Shown here: positions 41,352-50,717 of the stretch, piece by piece
Layout: each line of letters opens with the position of its first letter
Position numbering within the stretch: the stretch's first letter is position 1
Assembly: GCA_024692235.1 (NCBI GenBank)
Contig: JAILMW010000005.1
Span: 39,186-103,185, forward strand
Length of the DNA: 64,000 nt
Source of the DNA: Saccharofermentans sp.
GTDB taxonomy: Bacteria; Bacillota; Clostridia; Saccharofermentanales; Saccharofermentanaceae
Direction of reading: 5' to 3'
Translations under genes and position numbers: made by a program
The notes under the pieces: generated by a model
Database searches by the model: none
Seen by the model: only the letters and a program-made list of their open reading frames with translations
Told to the model about the DNA's origin: nothing

Positions 41352-43241
41352 ATGAACCGCAAGGATCAGTATATAGAGCCTGATAACTCATACTATGAGC
41401 CTTCCACGGATACATCGCATGGGACTACGATGCTTATCGTTGTGCTTACTTTTGTCTTCCTTATCCTTACGGCCGTACTTGCCATCGCGGTATACCAGAA
41501 GAGGGGAGAGGACAAGGCCAATGCTTCTGTCCTGGCAGTAAATTCCGATACGTATATATCAGTTGCTACCGCAACTCCGACTCCCGTTCCGCCTATACAG
41601 GGATTCCAAAATCCCCTTCTTTATCCTGCTACGGCAGTTATCAACACATCTACCGATCAGGAGATACCTTCAGAGAATATCCCTTCCGCCAGAGGACTTA
41701 CCCAGAATGTCATAGACGGTGCGGTCATCCTTACCGATTACCAGAGGGAGAATGAGATCTTCATGGGCGATCCCCTGGAATACAGCACGGTAGCGGGCAT
41801 CACAACCTATAGAGGCAATAACTTCAGAAATACCGCATCCTACGGTTATCTGTATCCCGACGGAGATTCCGTAGATACCATCACTCAGGTCTGGGAGTTC
41901 TCCAATACATCTTCACGTCTGGCATCTTCTCAAAACTTCGAATGGTCAGGCTTTCAGCTCACGGGTCAGCCCCTCGTCGTCAGATGGGATCCTGCCGTGA
42001 AGGCATCCATGAACCTTTATTCCGATAAGCAGTCCAAAGCCGATCTTACGGAGGTCATTTGCGCCTGCCTTGACGGCTATGTATATTTCTTCGATATCGA
42101 CGACGGTACCATGACAAGAGATCCCATCTACGTCGGAGCTTCTATTAAGGGTACTCCCGCAGTAGATCCCAGAGGCTGGCCTCTTCTCTATGTCGGTCAG
42201 GCCGACGATAACGGCGACAATGAGAAGTTCGGAATGTTCATCTTCTCGCTTATCGACGGCTCGGAGCTTTATTTCCGTGATGTTATGGATGACGGAGCAT
42301 ACAGGATGAACTGGGGCGCCTTCGACTCATCGCCTATCGTGGACATCGATTCCGACACGCTGATCTGGCCTTGCGAGAACGGTATAGTCTATACATTCAC
42401 TTTGAATACGCAGTATGTAGCTGGCGGGTCTTCCATAATGATCAATCCCGTATGTACAGGCTACAAGTATATCTTCAACGATACCCAGGGAAGATATCTG
42501 GGAGTCGAGAGCTCCATTGCCGTATACGGCAACCTCGGTTATTTTATCGACAATAATTCCAACCTTATCTGCCTTGATCTTAATACCTTCGAGATGGTAT
42601 GGGTATTCAGGACGGATGACGATTCCGATCTCTCTCCCGTCCTTGCCGAGGAGAACGGTATCCCGTACCTTTACATCGGTACCGAAGTGGACTATCAGGG
42701 CGGTCAGGGTTCTTATAACGGCGCTGCCTATACTTATAAGCTCAATGCTCTTACGGGGGCTGAGGTATGGCAGACATCACAGCCCTGCTATACATATAAC
42801 GGTCAGACATCCGATACGGATCAGGTCGGCGGCTGCGTCGGCAATCCCATCGTAGGCAAGAATTCCATCAATAATCTCGTTATCTTCTCCTACAGCTGTA
42901 CGAATGATCTCGTCAGCGGTAACAGGCTCGTCGCATATAACCGTGATACCGGAAATGAAGTCTGGCATTACGATATGAATATCTATACATACAGCTCACC
43001 GATCGATTGTTATGACCAGAACGGCAATGCATATATCGTCATTGCCGACAATATCGGTCAGATCCACCTGATCAACGGTCAGACCGGTGAGAGGATCGCT
43101 TACATCCAGACATCCAGGTTCCTCGGAACGAGCAGTGAGACAACCGGCGGGATAGAGTTCCAGGCTTCTCCCGTCATCTTCAATAACATGATGATCATCA
43201 CCACGACTTCCGGCTCCGTGTTCGGTATAAGGATCGACTAA
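41352..43241 (+). CDS. Membrane-anchored PQQ-like beta-propeller protein
   Basis: 629 residues. An N-terminal membrane anchor (about 23-47) is followed by a Thr/Pro linker (ATATPTPVPP) and a large domain of repeated blades: GTPAVDPRGWPLLYVG, SSPIVDIDSDTLIWPCENG, NNSNLICLDLNTFEMVWVFR, YNRDTGNEVWHYDMN and INGQTGERIAYI. These are PQQ-repeat (BamB/quinoprotein-like) blades with the W-motif at the end; no catalytic residues for quinone chemistry are evident. It is probably a surface scaffold or polymer-binding protein. The next small gene follows by 15 bp. Confidence 0.8.
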   Translation: MNRKDQYIEPDNSYYEPSTDTSHGTTMLIVVLTFVFLILTAVLAIAVYQKRGEDKANASVLAVNSDTYISVATATPTPVPPIQGFQNPLLYPATAVINTSTDQEIPSENIPSARGLTQNVIDGAVILTDYQRENEIFMGDPLEYSTVAGITTYRGNNFRNTASYGYLYPDGDSVDTITQVWEFSNTSSRLASSQNFEWSGFQLTGQPLVVRWDPAVKASMNLYSDKQSKADLTEVICACLDGYVYFFDIDDGTMTRDPIYVGASIKGTPAVDPRGWPLLYVGQADDNGDNEKFGMFIFSLIDGSELYFRDVMDDGAYRMNWGAFDSSPIVDIDSDTLIWPCENGIVYTFTLNTQYVAGGSSIMINPVCTGYKYIFNDTQGRYLGVESSIAVYGNLGYFIDNNSNLICLDLNTFEMVWVFRTDDDSDLSPVLAEENGIPYLYIGTEVDYQGGQGSYNGAAYTYKLNALTGAEVWQTSQPCYTYNGQTSDTDQVGGCVGNPIVGKNSINNLVIFSYSCTNDLVSGNRLVAYNRDTGNEVWHYDMNIYTYSSPIDCYDQNGNAYIVIADNIGQIHLINGQTGERIAYIQTSRFLGTSSETTGGIEFQASPVIFNNMMIITTTSGSVFGIRID

Positions 43242-43256
43242 GGGGAGTACCGCAAG

Positions 43257-43670
43257 ATGGAGATCGAGAGAGAGATGTACGACAATATCGCATTGCTTGA
43301 AGTGGAGATCAGTTCGTTCTCCGGAGGCGGATACAAGGTTAAGTATGATTTTGAGCGCAATCTCATCTCGTGGAATGACGGATATATGTGGAATAACAAT
43401 TTCATGAAGTCCATGACGGGTGCTAAGCTCACCGCCATAAGAGAGAGGCTCCCCGATACTCACATGATCGAATGGATGCTGGGCTATAATGCAGGCAATC
43501 TGGAAAAGTACGGCAGATGTACGGCCAACCCTTCTTCCTGGAAGATATACGTAAGGTTTAAAGACGATACTTCCATCGTAAGCAGCCATACCAAGAACTT
43601 CCCCAAGGAATGGGGCAAACTGAAGTCCATAATCGAGGATACGACTGAGTGTTGTTTCAGGCTCCATTAA
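43257..43670 (+). CDS. Conserved-looking small protein, unknown
   Basis: 137 residues with no signal peptide or membrane segment. It is rich in aromatic and charged residues (YMWNNNFMKSM, HMIEWMLGYNAGN, SSWKIYVRFKDD) and may fold as alpha/beta. No family is recognised. GGGGAG lies upstream of the ATG, 15 bp after the propeller gene, so the two are likely co-transcribed. Confidence 0.65.
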   Translation: MEIEREMYDNIALLEVEISSFSGGGYKVKYDFERNLISWNDGYMWNNNFMKSMTGAKLTAIRERLPDTHMIEWMLGYNAGNLEKYGRCTANPSSWKIYVRFKDDTSIVSSHTKNFPKEWGKLKSIIEDTTECCFRLH

Positions 43671-43722
43671 AGGACAAAAATGTGATAAAATAACAAAAGG
43701 CTTTTGAACAAGGAGGGACAAC

Positions 43723-44331
43723 GTGGATTATTTGGAGGGGCTTTTCCTGGGGAAACTCTGGAGCGACACCGATTTTGAGAACAGGCGCCACCTGGGTCTG
43801 TTTACTCTTTACGGTTTTCTCGTTGCCCTTATCTTCTCCTACAGATACCTGACGGGAAGGCCGTTATTCTTCATCGGAGGATTCGGTACGATCCAGCTGG
43901 TCCTTCTGATAATTCTCTTCCTTGCGTGCCCGTTCATCTGCTTCAGATATTATCGAATGCCCTTCTGGGGCAAGCTTCTCGTGATATTTGAGAAGATCGC
44001 CAAGGCAGTACTCGTCATAGACCTTACGGTGGAACTTGCTATCCCCAGGGTCAAGGTGCAGGTCGGCGGCCTTCAAGACTACCTTATAGGTTATCTCAAC
44101 AGTACCCTTGAGACATATACGGAGAAATTCGCTTCCGAAGCGGGATCTTTTGCTACTGTAATGGGTGTTCTCATGGGTGGTATACATACGGTCCTGGTAT
44201 TTGTCGGCATCATCGCATTGGCGGTCATCGTTCCGGGGCTCGTATTCCTTCTGATCCGTTATGTCCAGTTCGGATATGACTGGGTCATCGACAAACTTAT
44301 TCTTAAGAAATACTTCAGATTCAGACGATGA
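43723..44331 (+). CDS. Four-TM membrane protein, unknown
   Basis: 202 residues with a GTG start and AAGGAGGG upstream. Hydrophobic segments lie at about 28-44, 54-72, 85-100 and 145-175; a soluble loop (about 103-140) joins the last two. The C-terminal tail is basic (KLILKKYFRFRR). No family is recognised. It lies 24 bp before the uridine-kinase-like gene. Confidence 0.65.
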   Translation: MDYLEGLFLGKLWSDTDFENRRHLGLFTLYGFLVALIFSYRYLTGRPLFFIGGFGTIQLVLLIILFLACPFICFRYYRMPFWGKLLVIFEKIAKAVLVIDLTVELAIPRVKVQVGGLQDYLIGYLNSTLETYTEKFASEAGSFATVMGVLMGGIHTVLVFVGIIALAVIVPGLVFLLIRYVQFGYDWVIDKLILKKYFRFRR

Positions 44332-44355
44332 ATCATCTTTGATACGGAGGTCAAT

Positions 44356-45366
44356 ATGGCTGAGCTTAGAGACAAGACTGATATCACGGTCGAAGAACTT
44401 GAGGAGAGCTTAGGCGCAAAGAAGCTTCCCGAATTCATTACCAGATGCGAGCAGACGTTCCTTGACAGGATCGATGCCATAGTAGAAGAGATCTGCTCCG
44501 ATCCCGACAAGAAGGCTATATTCGTTTCAGGCCCTACATCTTCCGGCAAGACCACTTTCACGATGCGTCTTTCTGCAGGACTTACCGCTCACGGCAGACA
44601 GGCTAACTTCTTATCACTCGATGACTACTATAATACGAACGAGCTTAAGTTCGACAAGGACGGAAGGCCCGACTTTGAGACTATCGATGCATTGGATATC
44701 GATCTTGCCGCACAGCACATTAAGGACATTATAAGCGGCAAGAGGGTAGTGCCTCCTTTCTTCAACTTTAAGACAAGGAAGCGCGAGGAGAGGGATCCTT
44801 CCGAATATATAGAACTTCCTGACAACGGAGTTCTGGTAGTAGAAGGACTTCACGGGTTGTCCGAGAAGACGGCAGGATCCGTAGATCCCGATAAGTGTAT
44901 CAAGGTCTTCATAATGCCCTACGGCAATGTGTTCTGTGACACTAAGCTTATGGACAGCAACGAGCTTCGAATGCTTCGAAGGATCGTAAGAGACTATCGC
45001 CACAGAGGCGCTCATGCCCTGGCGACTGTAGATTACTGGCCCATGATCGCCAAGAGCGAAGAAGCATACTATACGGACTATTTAACAAGAGCAGATGTCC
45101 ACGTCAATTCTTTCCTGCCTTATGAGAGCCTTATCATCGCTCCTCTGGCACTTCATGACATAAAGGAAGCATTGTCACACGTGGAGGACGGCACCATAGA
45201 GCCTAATGTCTTTATGGAGAAGAGCAATACCGGTAAGGATTTTGCGGATTTCTCCTCTGCGCTTGCCAAGTGCAGTAAGCTCGTGAAGCACCTGGAGAAG
45301 ATCCCCGTGGTCAATCCCGCTCACGTTCCGGCGCAGTCCATATTAAACGAATTCATCTCAAAATAA
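44356..45366 (+). CDS. Uridine kinase / phosphoribulokinase-family NTPase
   Basis: 336 residues, longer than a plain uridine kinase (about 210). An N-terminal extension of about 50 residues precedes the P-loop GPTSSGKTTFTMRL; LSLDDYYNTNEL, DFETIDALDID and VVEGLHGLSEK are the uridine-kinase motifs. The C-terminal 100 residues resemble those of the threonyl-tRNA-synthetase-linked or Udk-like NTPases of Clostridia. It probably phosphorylates uridine or a related sugar-nucleoside, but the substrate is not certain. metA begins 12 bp after its stop. Confidence 0.8.
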   Translation: MAELRDKTDITVEELEESLGAKKLPEFITRCEQTFLDRIDAIVEEICSDPDKKAIFVSGPTSSGKTTFTMRLSAGLTAHGRQANFLSLDDYYNTNELKFDKDGRPDFETIDALDIDLAAQHIKDIISGKRVVPPFFNFKTRKREERDPSEYIELPDNGVLVVEGLHGLSEKTAGSVDPDKCIKVFIMPYGNVFCDTKLMDSNELRMLRRIVRDYRHRGAHALATVDYWPMIAKSEEAYYTDYLTRADVHVNSFLPYESLIIAPLALHDIKEALSHVEDGTIEPNVFMEKSNTGKDFADFSSALAKCSKLVKHLEKIPVVNPAHVPAQSILNEFISK

Positions 45367-45378
45367 GGAGGCAAGTAA

Positions 45379-46350
45379 ATGCCTATTCGAATAGCTAATA
45401 ATCTTCCTGCAAGAGCCGTTCTCGAGAAAGAGAGGGTGTTCGTCATGGAAGAGACCAGGGCATTAAGTCAGGAGATACGACCCATAAGGATCGCTATCCT
45501 GAATCTTATGCCCAATAAGTCGGTAACGGAGACGCAGCTTCTGCGCGCCCTTTCCAACACTCCTTTGCAGGTGGATATCGACCTTATGAGAGTAGCTTCT
45601 CACGTATCCACGCATACGAGTGAAGAGCATCTTATCAAGTACTACGAGACTTTCGAGGAGATGAAGGAAAGGTACTACGACGGCCTTATCATAACGGGTG
45701 CTCCCGTGGAGCAGATCCCTTTCGAAGAGGTCGATTACTGGGACGAACTTAAGAAGATAATGGAGTGGAGTAAGACGCACGTATACTCCACCATGCATAT
45801 CTGCTGGGGTGCGATGGCCGGTCTTTACTATCACTACGGAGTGCCTAAGTATGACCTTCCCGAGAAGGCTTTCGGTATATTTGAACACAGCATGACATAC
45901 AGTAAGCCCGTCAAGCTCTTCAGAGGCTTTGACGATGTATTCTATGTGCCTCATTCAAGGCATACGGAGATACATAAGGAGGATGTCGAGAAGCGTCCCG
46001 AGCTTCGTATCCTGTCCGAATCTGACGAGTGTGGTCTTTATGCAGTCGCAGACAGACACGGAAGGCAGTTCTTCATAACAGGTCATTCGGAGTACGATAC
46101 GTATACTTTGGACGACGAATACAAAAGAGATCTTGCCAAGGGACTTCCCATCAAGATGCCCCTTAACTACTATAAGGACGACGATCCGAAGAAGGGCCCC
46201 GTATTAAGGTGGAGATCTTCCGCGACGCTTCTTTTCAACAACTGGCTGAACTTCTACGTATATCAGCAGACACCGTTTGATCTTAGTCTTCTTGAGCCTA
46301 TCGACCACAGTAAGAGCGGTACTCTTGATACGGAGATGGGAAATGACTGA
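45379..46350 (+). CDS. metA: Homoserine O-acyltransferase, predicted acetyltransferase
   Basis: 323 residues, a MetA-fold enzyme that acylates homoserine as the first step of methionine synthesis. The nucleophile is Cys142 in HICWGAMAG, with His and Glu in [11 protein letters not shown]. Position 111 is Glu (TGAPVE). In the published comparison of MetA enzymes Glu111 gives acetyl-CoA specificity and Gly111 succinyl-CoA, so acetyl-CoA is predicted. No SAM riboswitch or S-box is visible upstream; the gene is embedded in an operon. Its last codons overlap the start of the NAD(P)HX dehydratase gene by 8 bp. Confidence 0.93.
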   Translation: MPIRIANNLPARAVLEKERVFVMEETRALSQEIRPIRIAILNLMPNKSVTETQLLRALSNTPLQVDIDLMRVASHVSTHTSEEHLIKYYETFEEMKERYYDGLIITGAPVEQIPFEEVDYWDELKKIMEWSKTHVYSTMHICWGAMAGLYYHYGVPKYDLPEKAFGIFEHSMTYSKPVKLFRGFDDVFYVPHSRHTEIHKEDVEKRPELRILSESDECGLYAVADRHGRQFFITGHSEYDTYTLDDEYKRDLAKGLPIKMPLNYYKDDDPKKGPVLRWRSSATLLFNNWLNFYVYQQTPFDLSLLEPIDHSKSGTLDTEMGND

Positions 46351-47221
46351 GGATATCGACAGTAAGCTCGTGTCTTCCTTCTGTCCCGTAAGAGACGATA
46401 AGGGACACAAAGGGACCTTCGGTACGGCACTTATCTGCGCCGGATCGGAATTCATGACCGGAGCTCAGACCCTTTCTGCCGAGGGTGCTCTTAGAAGCGG
46501 TGTCGGCATGGTACGAGTATTTGCTCCCGGGAATTCCATGATTTCCACTAAGGTCAACTGTCCCTGCGCCATGTATACATCTTACGCAGATACGGCGGAA
46601 GAGACAGTGAGGACGGCAGGCAAGCTCTTAGGAAGAATATCCTGTGTTCTTATAGGCCCGGGACTTGATACGGAAGATGAGCGAAATGCAGCTCTTCTTT
46701 ATTTCTTCCTTTGTAACGCGGAACATCTCGTCATCGATGCGAGTGCGCTTACGCTTATCGCAAAGGAGAGCATGACCTTTCTTCCTCTTCTGTCTCAAAG
46801 GACTGCGAAAGGCCTTTCTCCCGCAGTGCTTACACCTCATGCAGGAGAGTTTAAAAGGCTTGCGGGAAAAGCTGATGAAGAAGCATGCATCGCATTTGCC
46901 TCAAAGAACGATTGCATAGTTATCCTTAAAGACCATAATACCTTTATATCGGTAAGAGGGGAGAAGTCCTATGTACTTGATGCCTCCAACAGCGGCATGA
47001 GCAAAGGAGGAAGCGGTGATGTCCTGGCAGGGCTTCTTACGGGGCTTATCGCCCAGGGCATGAGCGAAGAAAAAGCCGCCGTAAGTGCCGTATATATCCA
47101 TTCGGCCGCAGGATCTTATGCTGCCGAAGACTTAGGAAAGAGAGCGATGCTACCCTCGGATCTTCCGTCATTCTTTACGGATGCATTTGAAGAAGTCATG
47201 TGGGAAGCAAAAGGAGAATAA
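46343..47221 (+). CDS. nnrD: ADP/ATP-dependent NAD(P)H-hydrate dehydratase
   Basis: 292 residues, a ribokinase-like repair enzyme that restores damaged NAD(P)H hydrates. Typical signs are [27 protein letters not shown] and the phosphate/ATP motif [20 protein letters not shown]. It is the dehydratase domain only; the epimerase (NnrE) half commonly fused in bacteria is missing and is not in this window. The start at 46343 is preferred (GGAG 6 bp upstream; protein begins MTEDIDSK). It overlaps metA by 8 bp and lies 2 bp before alr. Confidence 0.9.
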   Translation: MTEDIDSKLVSSFCPVRDDKGHKGTFGTALICAGSEFMTGAQTLSAEGALRSGVGMVRVFAPGNSMISTKVNCPCAMYTSYADTAEETVRTAGKLLGRISCVLIGPGLDTEDERNAALLYFFLCNAEHLVIDASALTLIAKESMTFLPLLSQRTAKGLSPAVLTPHAGEFKRLAGKADEEACIAFASKNDCIVILKDHNTFISVRGEKSYVLDASNSGMSKGGSGDVLAGLLTGLIAQGMSEEKAAVSAVYIHSAAGSYAAEDLGKRAMLPSDLPSFFTDAFEEVMWEAKGE

Positions 47222-47223
47222 AG

Positions 47224-48342
47224 ATGATTTTTGACAGATCTTGTGTAGAGATCGATATCGCTGCACTTAAGAACAACATAAGCGAGATAAGAAGGGTCAC
47301 AAGTAAGAATGCCGACATAATGGCAGTCGTAAAGGCTGATGCATACGGACACGGTGCATATGAAGTGGCAAAGACCTTACTTGATAACGGCGCATCCGGT
47401 CTTTGTATCGCGACCATAGACGAGGCCATACACCTTCGTCAGAGCGGAATTACCGCACGTCTTCTTATATTGGGCGGTACTGATTCCGCCAGATATGCGG
47501 ATGCCATCAGATACAACGTAGATCTGGCAGTTTACGATTACGAATCCGCCAAGTCATTGTCCGATGAGGCAGTCAGGCTTGGCGGCAAGTGCAATATCCA
47601 CGTTAAGCTCGACACCGGAATGGGAAGGATCGGCTTTTTTGCCGACGGTTCTTCCACTGACGAGATCGAGCAGATATGTAAGCTCCCTGGTCTTGTTCCC
47701 TACGGTATCTTCTCTCACTTTGCGGTGGCAGATACGGACGATGACGAATATACAAAGCTTCAGTTCGACCGCTTCATGAGCCAGATAGAAGAACTTAAGA
47801 AGAAGGGTATCACCTTCGAGAAGAGACATATATGTAACAGTGCGGGAATAATGAGATTCCCCGAGATGCATCTTGATATGGTAAGAGCGGGCATAATCCT
47901 TTACGGTCTCATGCCCCCGGGATGCCCTAAGCCTTCTTGCGATATAAACCTCGTTCCCGTAATGAGCTGGTATGCGAAGGTCATCCATGTAAAGGAGATC
48001 CCTGAAGGAACATCTGTAAGCTACGGCAGACACTTCGTTGCCAAGAGAGCTACAAAGGTCATCACGGTATCAGTAGGCTATGCCGACGGACTCTCAAGAA
48101 GATTTTCTAACGGCTTTGAACTCCTGGTGAACGGTCAGAGGCTTCCTATCATTGGTAATGTCTGCATGGATATGTGCATGCTCGATGCTACCGACCTTAA
48201 AGGCGACGTCAGGAAGGGCGACATAGTGGAGATCTTCGGCAAGGAGAGATCTGCGGATGAGCTCGCCGAATACTTAGGTACCATCAATTATGAGATCACC
48301 TGTGACGTAGGTAAGAGAGTACAAAGGATCTTCGTTGACTGA
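47224..48342 (+). CDS. alr: Alanine racemase
   Basis: 372 residues, PLP-dependent, making D-alanine for the cell wall. The PLP Lys is in VVKADAYGHG near residue 40, and the catalytic Tyr is in GYADGLSRRF. RLLILGG, HVKLDTGMGRIGF and GNVCMDMCMLD are typical. Start at 47224 with AAGGAG 7 bp upstream; an earlier ATG at 47200 lies inside the dehydratase gene. In Bacillota alr often follows the NAD(P)HX dehydratase, as here. Confidence 0.95.
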   Translation: MIFDRSCVEIDIAALKNNISEIRRVTSKNADIMAVVKADAYGHGAYEVAKTLLDNGASGLCIATIDEAIHLRQSGITARLLILGGTDSARYADAIRYNVDLAVYDYESAKSLSDEAVRLGGKCNIHVKLDTGMGRIGFFADGSSTDEIEQICKLPGLVPYGIFSHFAVADTDDDEYTKLQFDRFMSQIEELKKKGITFEKRHICNSAGIMRFPEMHLDMVRAGIILYGLMPPGCPKPSCDINLVPVMSWYAKVIHVKEIPEGTSVSYGRHFVAKRATKVITVSVGYADGLSRRFSNGFELLVNGQRLPIIGNVCMDMCMLDATDLKGDVRKGDIVEIFGKERSADELAEYLGTINYEITCDVGKRVQRIFVD

Positions 48343-48446
48343 TATCAAAATTGATCCCTCATATTTGTAATTAAAATGCTATTTGTACATTTTATGTGAT
48401 ATTATTGTGTTTGTTAAAGAAATCACAAATATGTGAGGGGAGTTTT

Positions 48447-49652
48447 ATGAAGAAGATCATAGCAGTGATCGCAGTCGCCGGAGTCATGCTCCTCGGCGGA
48501 TGCGACAAGGTAGCAAAGGCTAAAGAGCCTCAGACCATCGATCTCAATGACTACATCGATTACACCATCGAAGGTTACAGCACAAAGGCTGAGCTTACTT
48601 ATTCCATAAGGTACGATGATATCATCGATGACTTTGAGCTTGAGGATGTGGCAGCAAGCAGACTTGAGAAGAAGATCACGGGAACATGGAGTGCCATGAC
48701 CTATCTCTCCAACGGAGACGAGATCACATTCACATGGACTGTTGACGCCGACAGCATCGAAGAGAAGTACAATGTCAAGTTCGAGGCAGAGGATCTTAAG
48801 GTAGAAGTAAAGGACTTGGACGAGATGCCCGAGTATGATCCTTTCGAGTATGTCGAAGTAACTTTCTCAGGTATGACCGGTGACGGAGATGCAACTGTCA
48901 ATGCGCTTGATACCAATCCGCTTGAAGATGTAAGTTACAGGATCGAGGGATCAAGTTACTGGCTTAGCAACGGTGACGAAGTAACGGTAACGGCCTATAC
49001 ATATTCCGGAAGCCTTGAAGATTATTGTGAAGACAACAACTACATCCTCGTTCAGGATTCCATGACATTCACGGTAGAAGGACTTGATGACTATGTTTCT
49101 TCTTTGGATCAGCTCACACCCGAGATGATCGCCGAGCTCCAGGCTCAGGCAAATGATACGATCATGGCTTCCGCCGATCTTGATGACGGAATGTCCATAA
49201 CATCTGTTGATTATGTCGGACTTTATCTCCTTGCCACTAAGGATTACAGTAATTCCTGGTATCATAACAGGGTATATCTCATATATCAGGTCACTGTCTC
49301 TACACCTGCAGGAGACCTTGTTTACTTTACATATGTCGGATTCAATAATGTTATCTATCTTGCAGACGGAACAAATGAGATCTACGACATTACAAGCACC
49401 GATACACCGAGTTACTATGACAGCAGAGTAGGTATCGGAGAAGTAGACAGCTGGGGTGATTATGAATATGAGCAGACCGGATTTGCGACCGTGACCGATC
49501 TTTATAACACAGAACTGAGATCAGAGCTCGAGTACTATAACATCACCAATGATATCCCTGATTCCTACTTATCGGCTGAGCCTGTTGCTCCCGCTCCCGA
49601 AGAGACGGAAGCTGCTCCCGAGGAGACAGAGGAGACTGTAGAAGAGGGTTGA
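48447..49652 (+). CDS. Secreted lipoprotein with repeated domain
   Basis: 401 residues, start ATG 48447 with GAGGGGAG upstream. The signal peptide ends in LLGGC. The mature part has two similar segments: LSNGDEITFTWTVD near residue 90 and LSNGDEVTVTAYTYSG near residue 175, each after a strand and before a Glu/Asp-rich turn, so it looks like tandem beta domains. The C-terminus ends in an acidic stalk (APEETEAAPEETEE). Function is unknown. A hairpin terminator follows. Confidence 0.7.
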   Translation: MKKIIAVIAVAGVMLLGGCDKVAKAKEPQTIDLNDYIDYTIEGYSTKAELTYSIRYDDIIDDFELEDVAASRLEKKITGTWSAMTYLSNGDEITFTWTVDADSIEEKYNVKFEAEDLKVEVKDLDEMPEYDPFEYVEVTFSGMTGDGDATVNALDTNPLEDVSYRIEGSSYWLSNGDEVTVTAYTYSGSLEDYCEDNNYILVQDSMTFTVEGLDDYVSSLDQLTPEMIAELQAQANDTIMASADLDDGMSITSVDYVGLYLLATKDYSNSWYHNRVYLIYQVTVSTPAGDLVYFTYVGFNNVIYLADGTNEIYDITSTDTPSYYDSRVGIGEVDSWGDYEYEQTGFATVTDLYNTELRSELEYYNITNDIPDSYLSAEPVAPAPEETEAAPEETEETVEEG

Positions 49653-49678
49653 TCCCAAGATACAAATGAATGATAAGA

Positions 49679-49709
49679 TACCGCGATCTTTACAGGTCGC
49701 GGTTTTTTA
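49679..49709 (+). terminator. Terminator before the rpmH region
   Basis: ACCGCGA (49680-49686) and TCGCGGT (49697-49703) are perfect and are followed by a T-run. Confidence 0.85.
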
Positions 49710-49830
49710 TCCGTAAAATCAACAGCGGATCCGAACTGATACATCACGGCACAGATCACGTCTGTCATGCGTTAAGGATCCCCTTAAGGCAGGACATATT
49801 GACATGTCCGTTTGTACTGTCGCTCCTTTC

Positions 49831-49859
49831 TTGACATTTTTCAAATCAGCACTTATAAT
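49831..49859 (+). promoter_or_regulatory. Consensus sigma-A promoter of rpmH
   Basis: TTGACA (49831-49836), 17 bases, TATAAT (49854-49859). Both hexamers are perfect. An upstream inverted repeat GGACAT/ATGTCC lies at 49792-49809. The start codon of rpmH is 72 bp after the -10. Confidence 0.9.
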
Positions 49860-49931
49860 CTTTAAGCTAATTATGTTCGACATATGCGCTCATTGCGTTT
49901 TGTAATAGACAAATAACGGAGGAAATAGACT

Positions 49932-50066
49932 ATGAAGATGACATTTCAGCCTAAGAAGAGACAGAGGGCTACAGAGCACGGCTTCCGTGCAAGAATGACT
50001 ACACGCAGCGGCCGTGATGTTCTTAAGAGAAGAAGACTTAAGGGTAGAAAGAAGCTCGCTGCTTAA
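49932..50066 (+). CDS. rpmH: 50S ribosomal protein L34
   Basis: 44 residues: [20 protein letters not shown], then a basic tail ending GRKKLAA. Length and composition are typical of L34, with CGGAGG upstream. It is the first gene of the rpmH-rnpA-yidD-yidC-jag-mnmE-mnmG-rsmG series. dnaA, often next to rpmH, is not present upstream. Confidence 0.95.
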   Translation: MKMTFQPKKRQRATEHGFRARMTTRSGRDVLKRRRLKGRKKLAA

Positions 50067-50116
50067 GGATCACCCCAGTGGTCCTTTTTCAATAGTGCGT
50101 AAGTGAGGCTCTTATC

Positions 50117-50524
50117 TTGAAGTCTTATCCTTTAAGGTTCAACTACGAATTTTCGAGAGTTTACCGCAGAGGCACTTATGCGAACGGACGCCATATCACC
50201 ATACATGTGTTCAGGCGCCCGAAGGGATTGAAGCACAATAATTCCGTTGTGCCGACTGATATTACAAGGGTTGGTTTTTGCGCGAACAAGAAACAGCTCG
50301 GAGCAGTCGGTCGTAACCGTGCCAGACGACTTATGAGGGAAGCCTACAGGAGGCTGGAACCCCGTATATCGACCGGTGCGGATATTGTGATAACACTCAG
50401 AAGTGCAGAAGTAATGCCTGCCTATAGCGACATCTTTGAAGAGATGGAGAGGCTTGTGGGCAAGTTACGGATCTATAAACAGGAGAATTGCGATGGCGGC
50501 CAGGTTCCTGATAAGGATTGTTAG
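50117..50524 (+). CDS. rnpA: Ribonuclease P protein component
   Basis: 135 residues with a TTG start (AAGTGAGG 8 bp upstream); no ATG is available in frame near the conserved start [19 protein letters not shown]. The family motif [13 protein letters not shown] is present. It binds RNase P RNA to mature the 5' ends of tRNA. It overlaps yidD by 32 bp. Confidence 0.93.
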   Translation: MKSYPLRFNYEFSRVYRRGTYANGRHITIHVFRRPKGLKHNNSVVPTDITRVGFCANKKQLGAVGRNRARRLMREAYRRLEPRISTGADIVITLRSAEVMPAYSDIFEEMERLVGKLRIYKQENCDGGQVPDKDC

Positions 50525-50705
50525 GTTCTATCAGAAGCATATATCGCCCTCTCTGGGAAATAACTGCAAATATCTTCCCACTTGCTCTGATTATATGATC
50601 GGCTGCCTGGAAAAATACGGGGTGATCAGAGGTCTTCCCCGTGGAATCTGGCGAATATTAAGATGCAATCCGTTCTCTAAGGGCGGCTATGATCCTGTTC
50701 GCTGA
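50493..50705 (+). CDS. yidD: Membrane protein insertion efficiency factor
   Basis: 70 residues with [24 protein letters not shown], the Cys-rich YidD signature (run divided here for brevity: [19 protein letters not shown]), and [12 protein letters not shown] at the end. The start at 50493 has AGGAGA upstream and lies inside rnpA. It supports YidC-mediated insertion, and yidC follows by 12 bp. Confidence 0.92.
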   Translation: MAARFLIRIVRFYQKHISPSLGNNCKYLPTCSDYMIGCLEKYGVIRGLPRGIWRILRCNPFSKGGYDPVR

Positions 50706-50717
50706 CGGGAGATATAA

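Noticed and set aside
45367..45378. A SAM riboswitch or S-box before metA
   Set aside because: Only 12 bp separate metA from the preceding gene, so there is no room for a riboswitch.
49700..49931. A replication origin upstream of rpmH
   Set aside because: No cluster of TTATCCACA-like boxes or A/T-rich unwinding repeats was found; the region holds an ordinary promoter.
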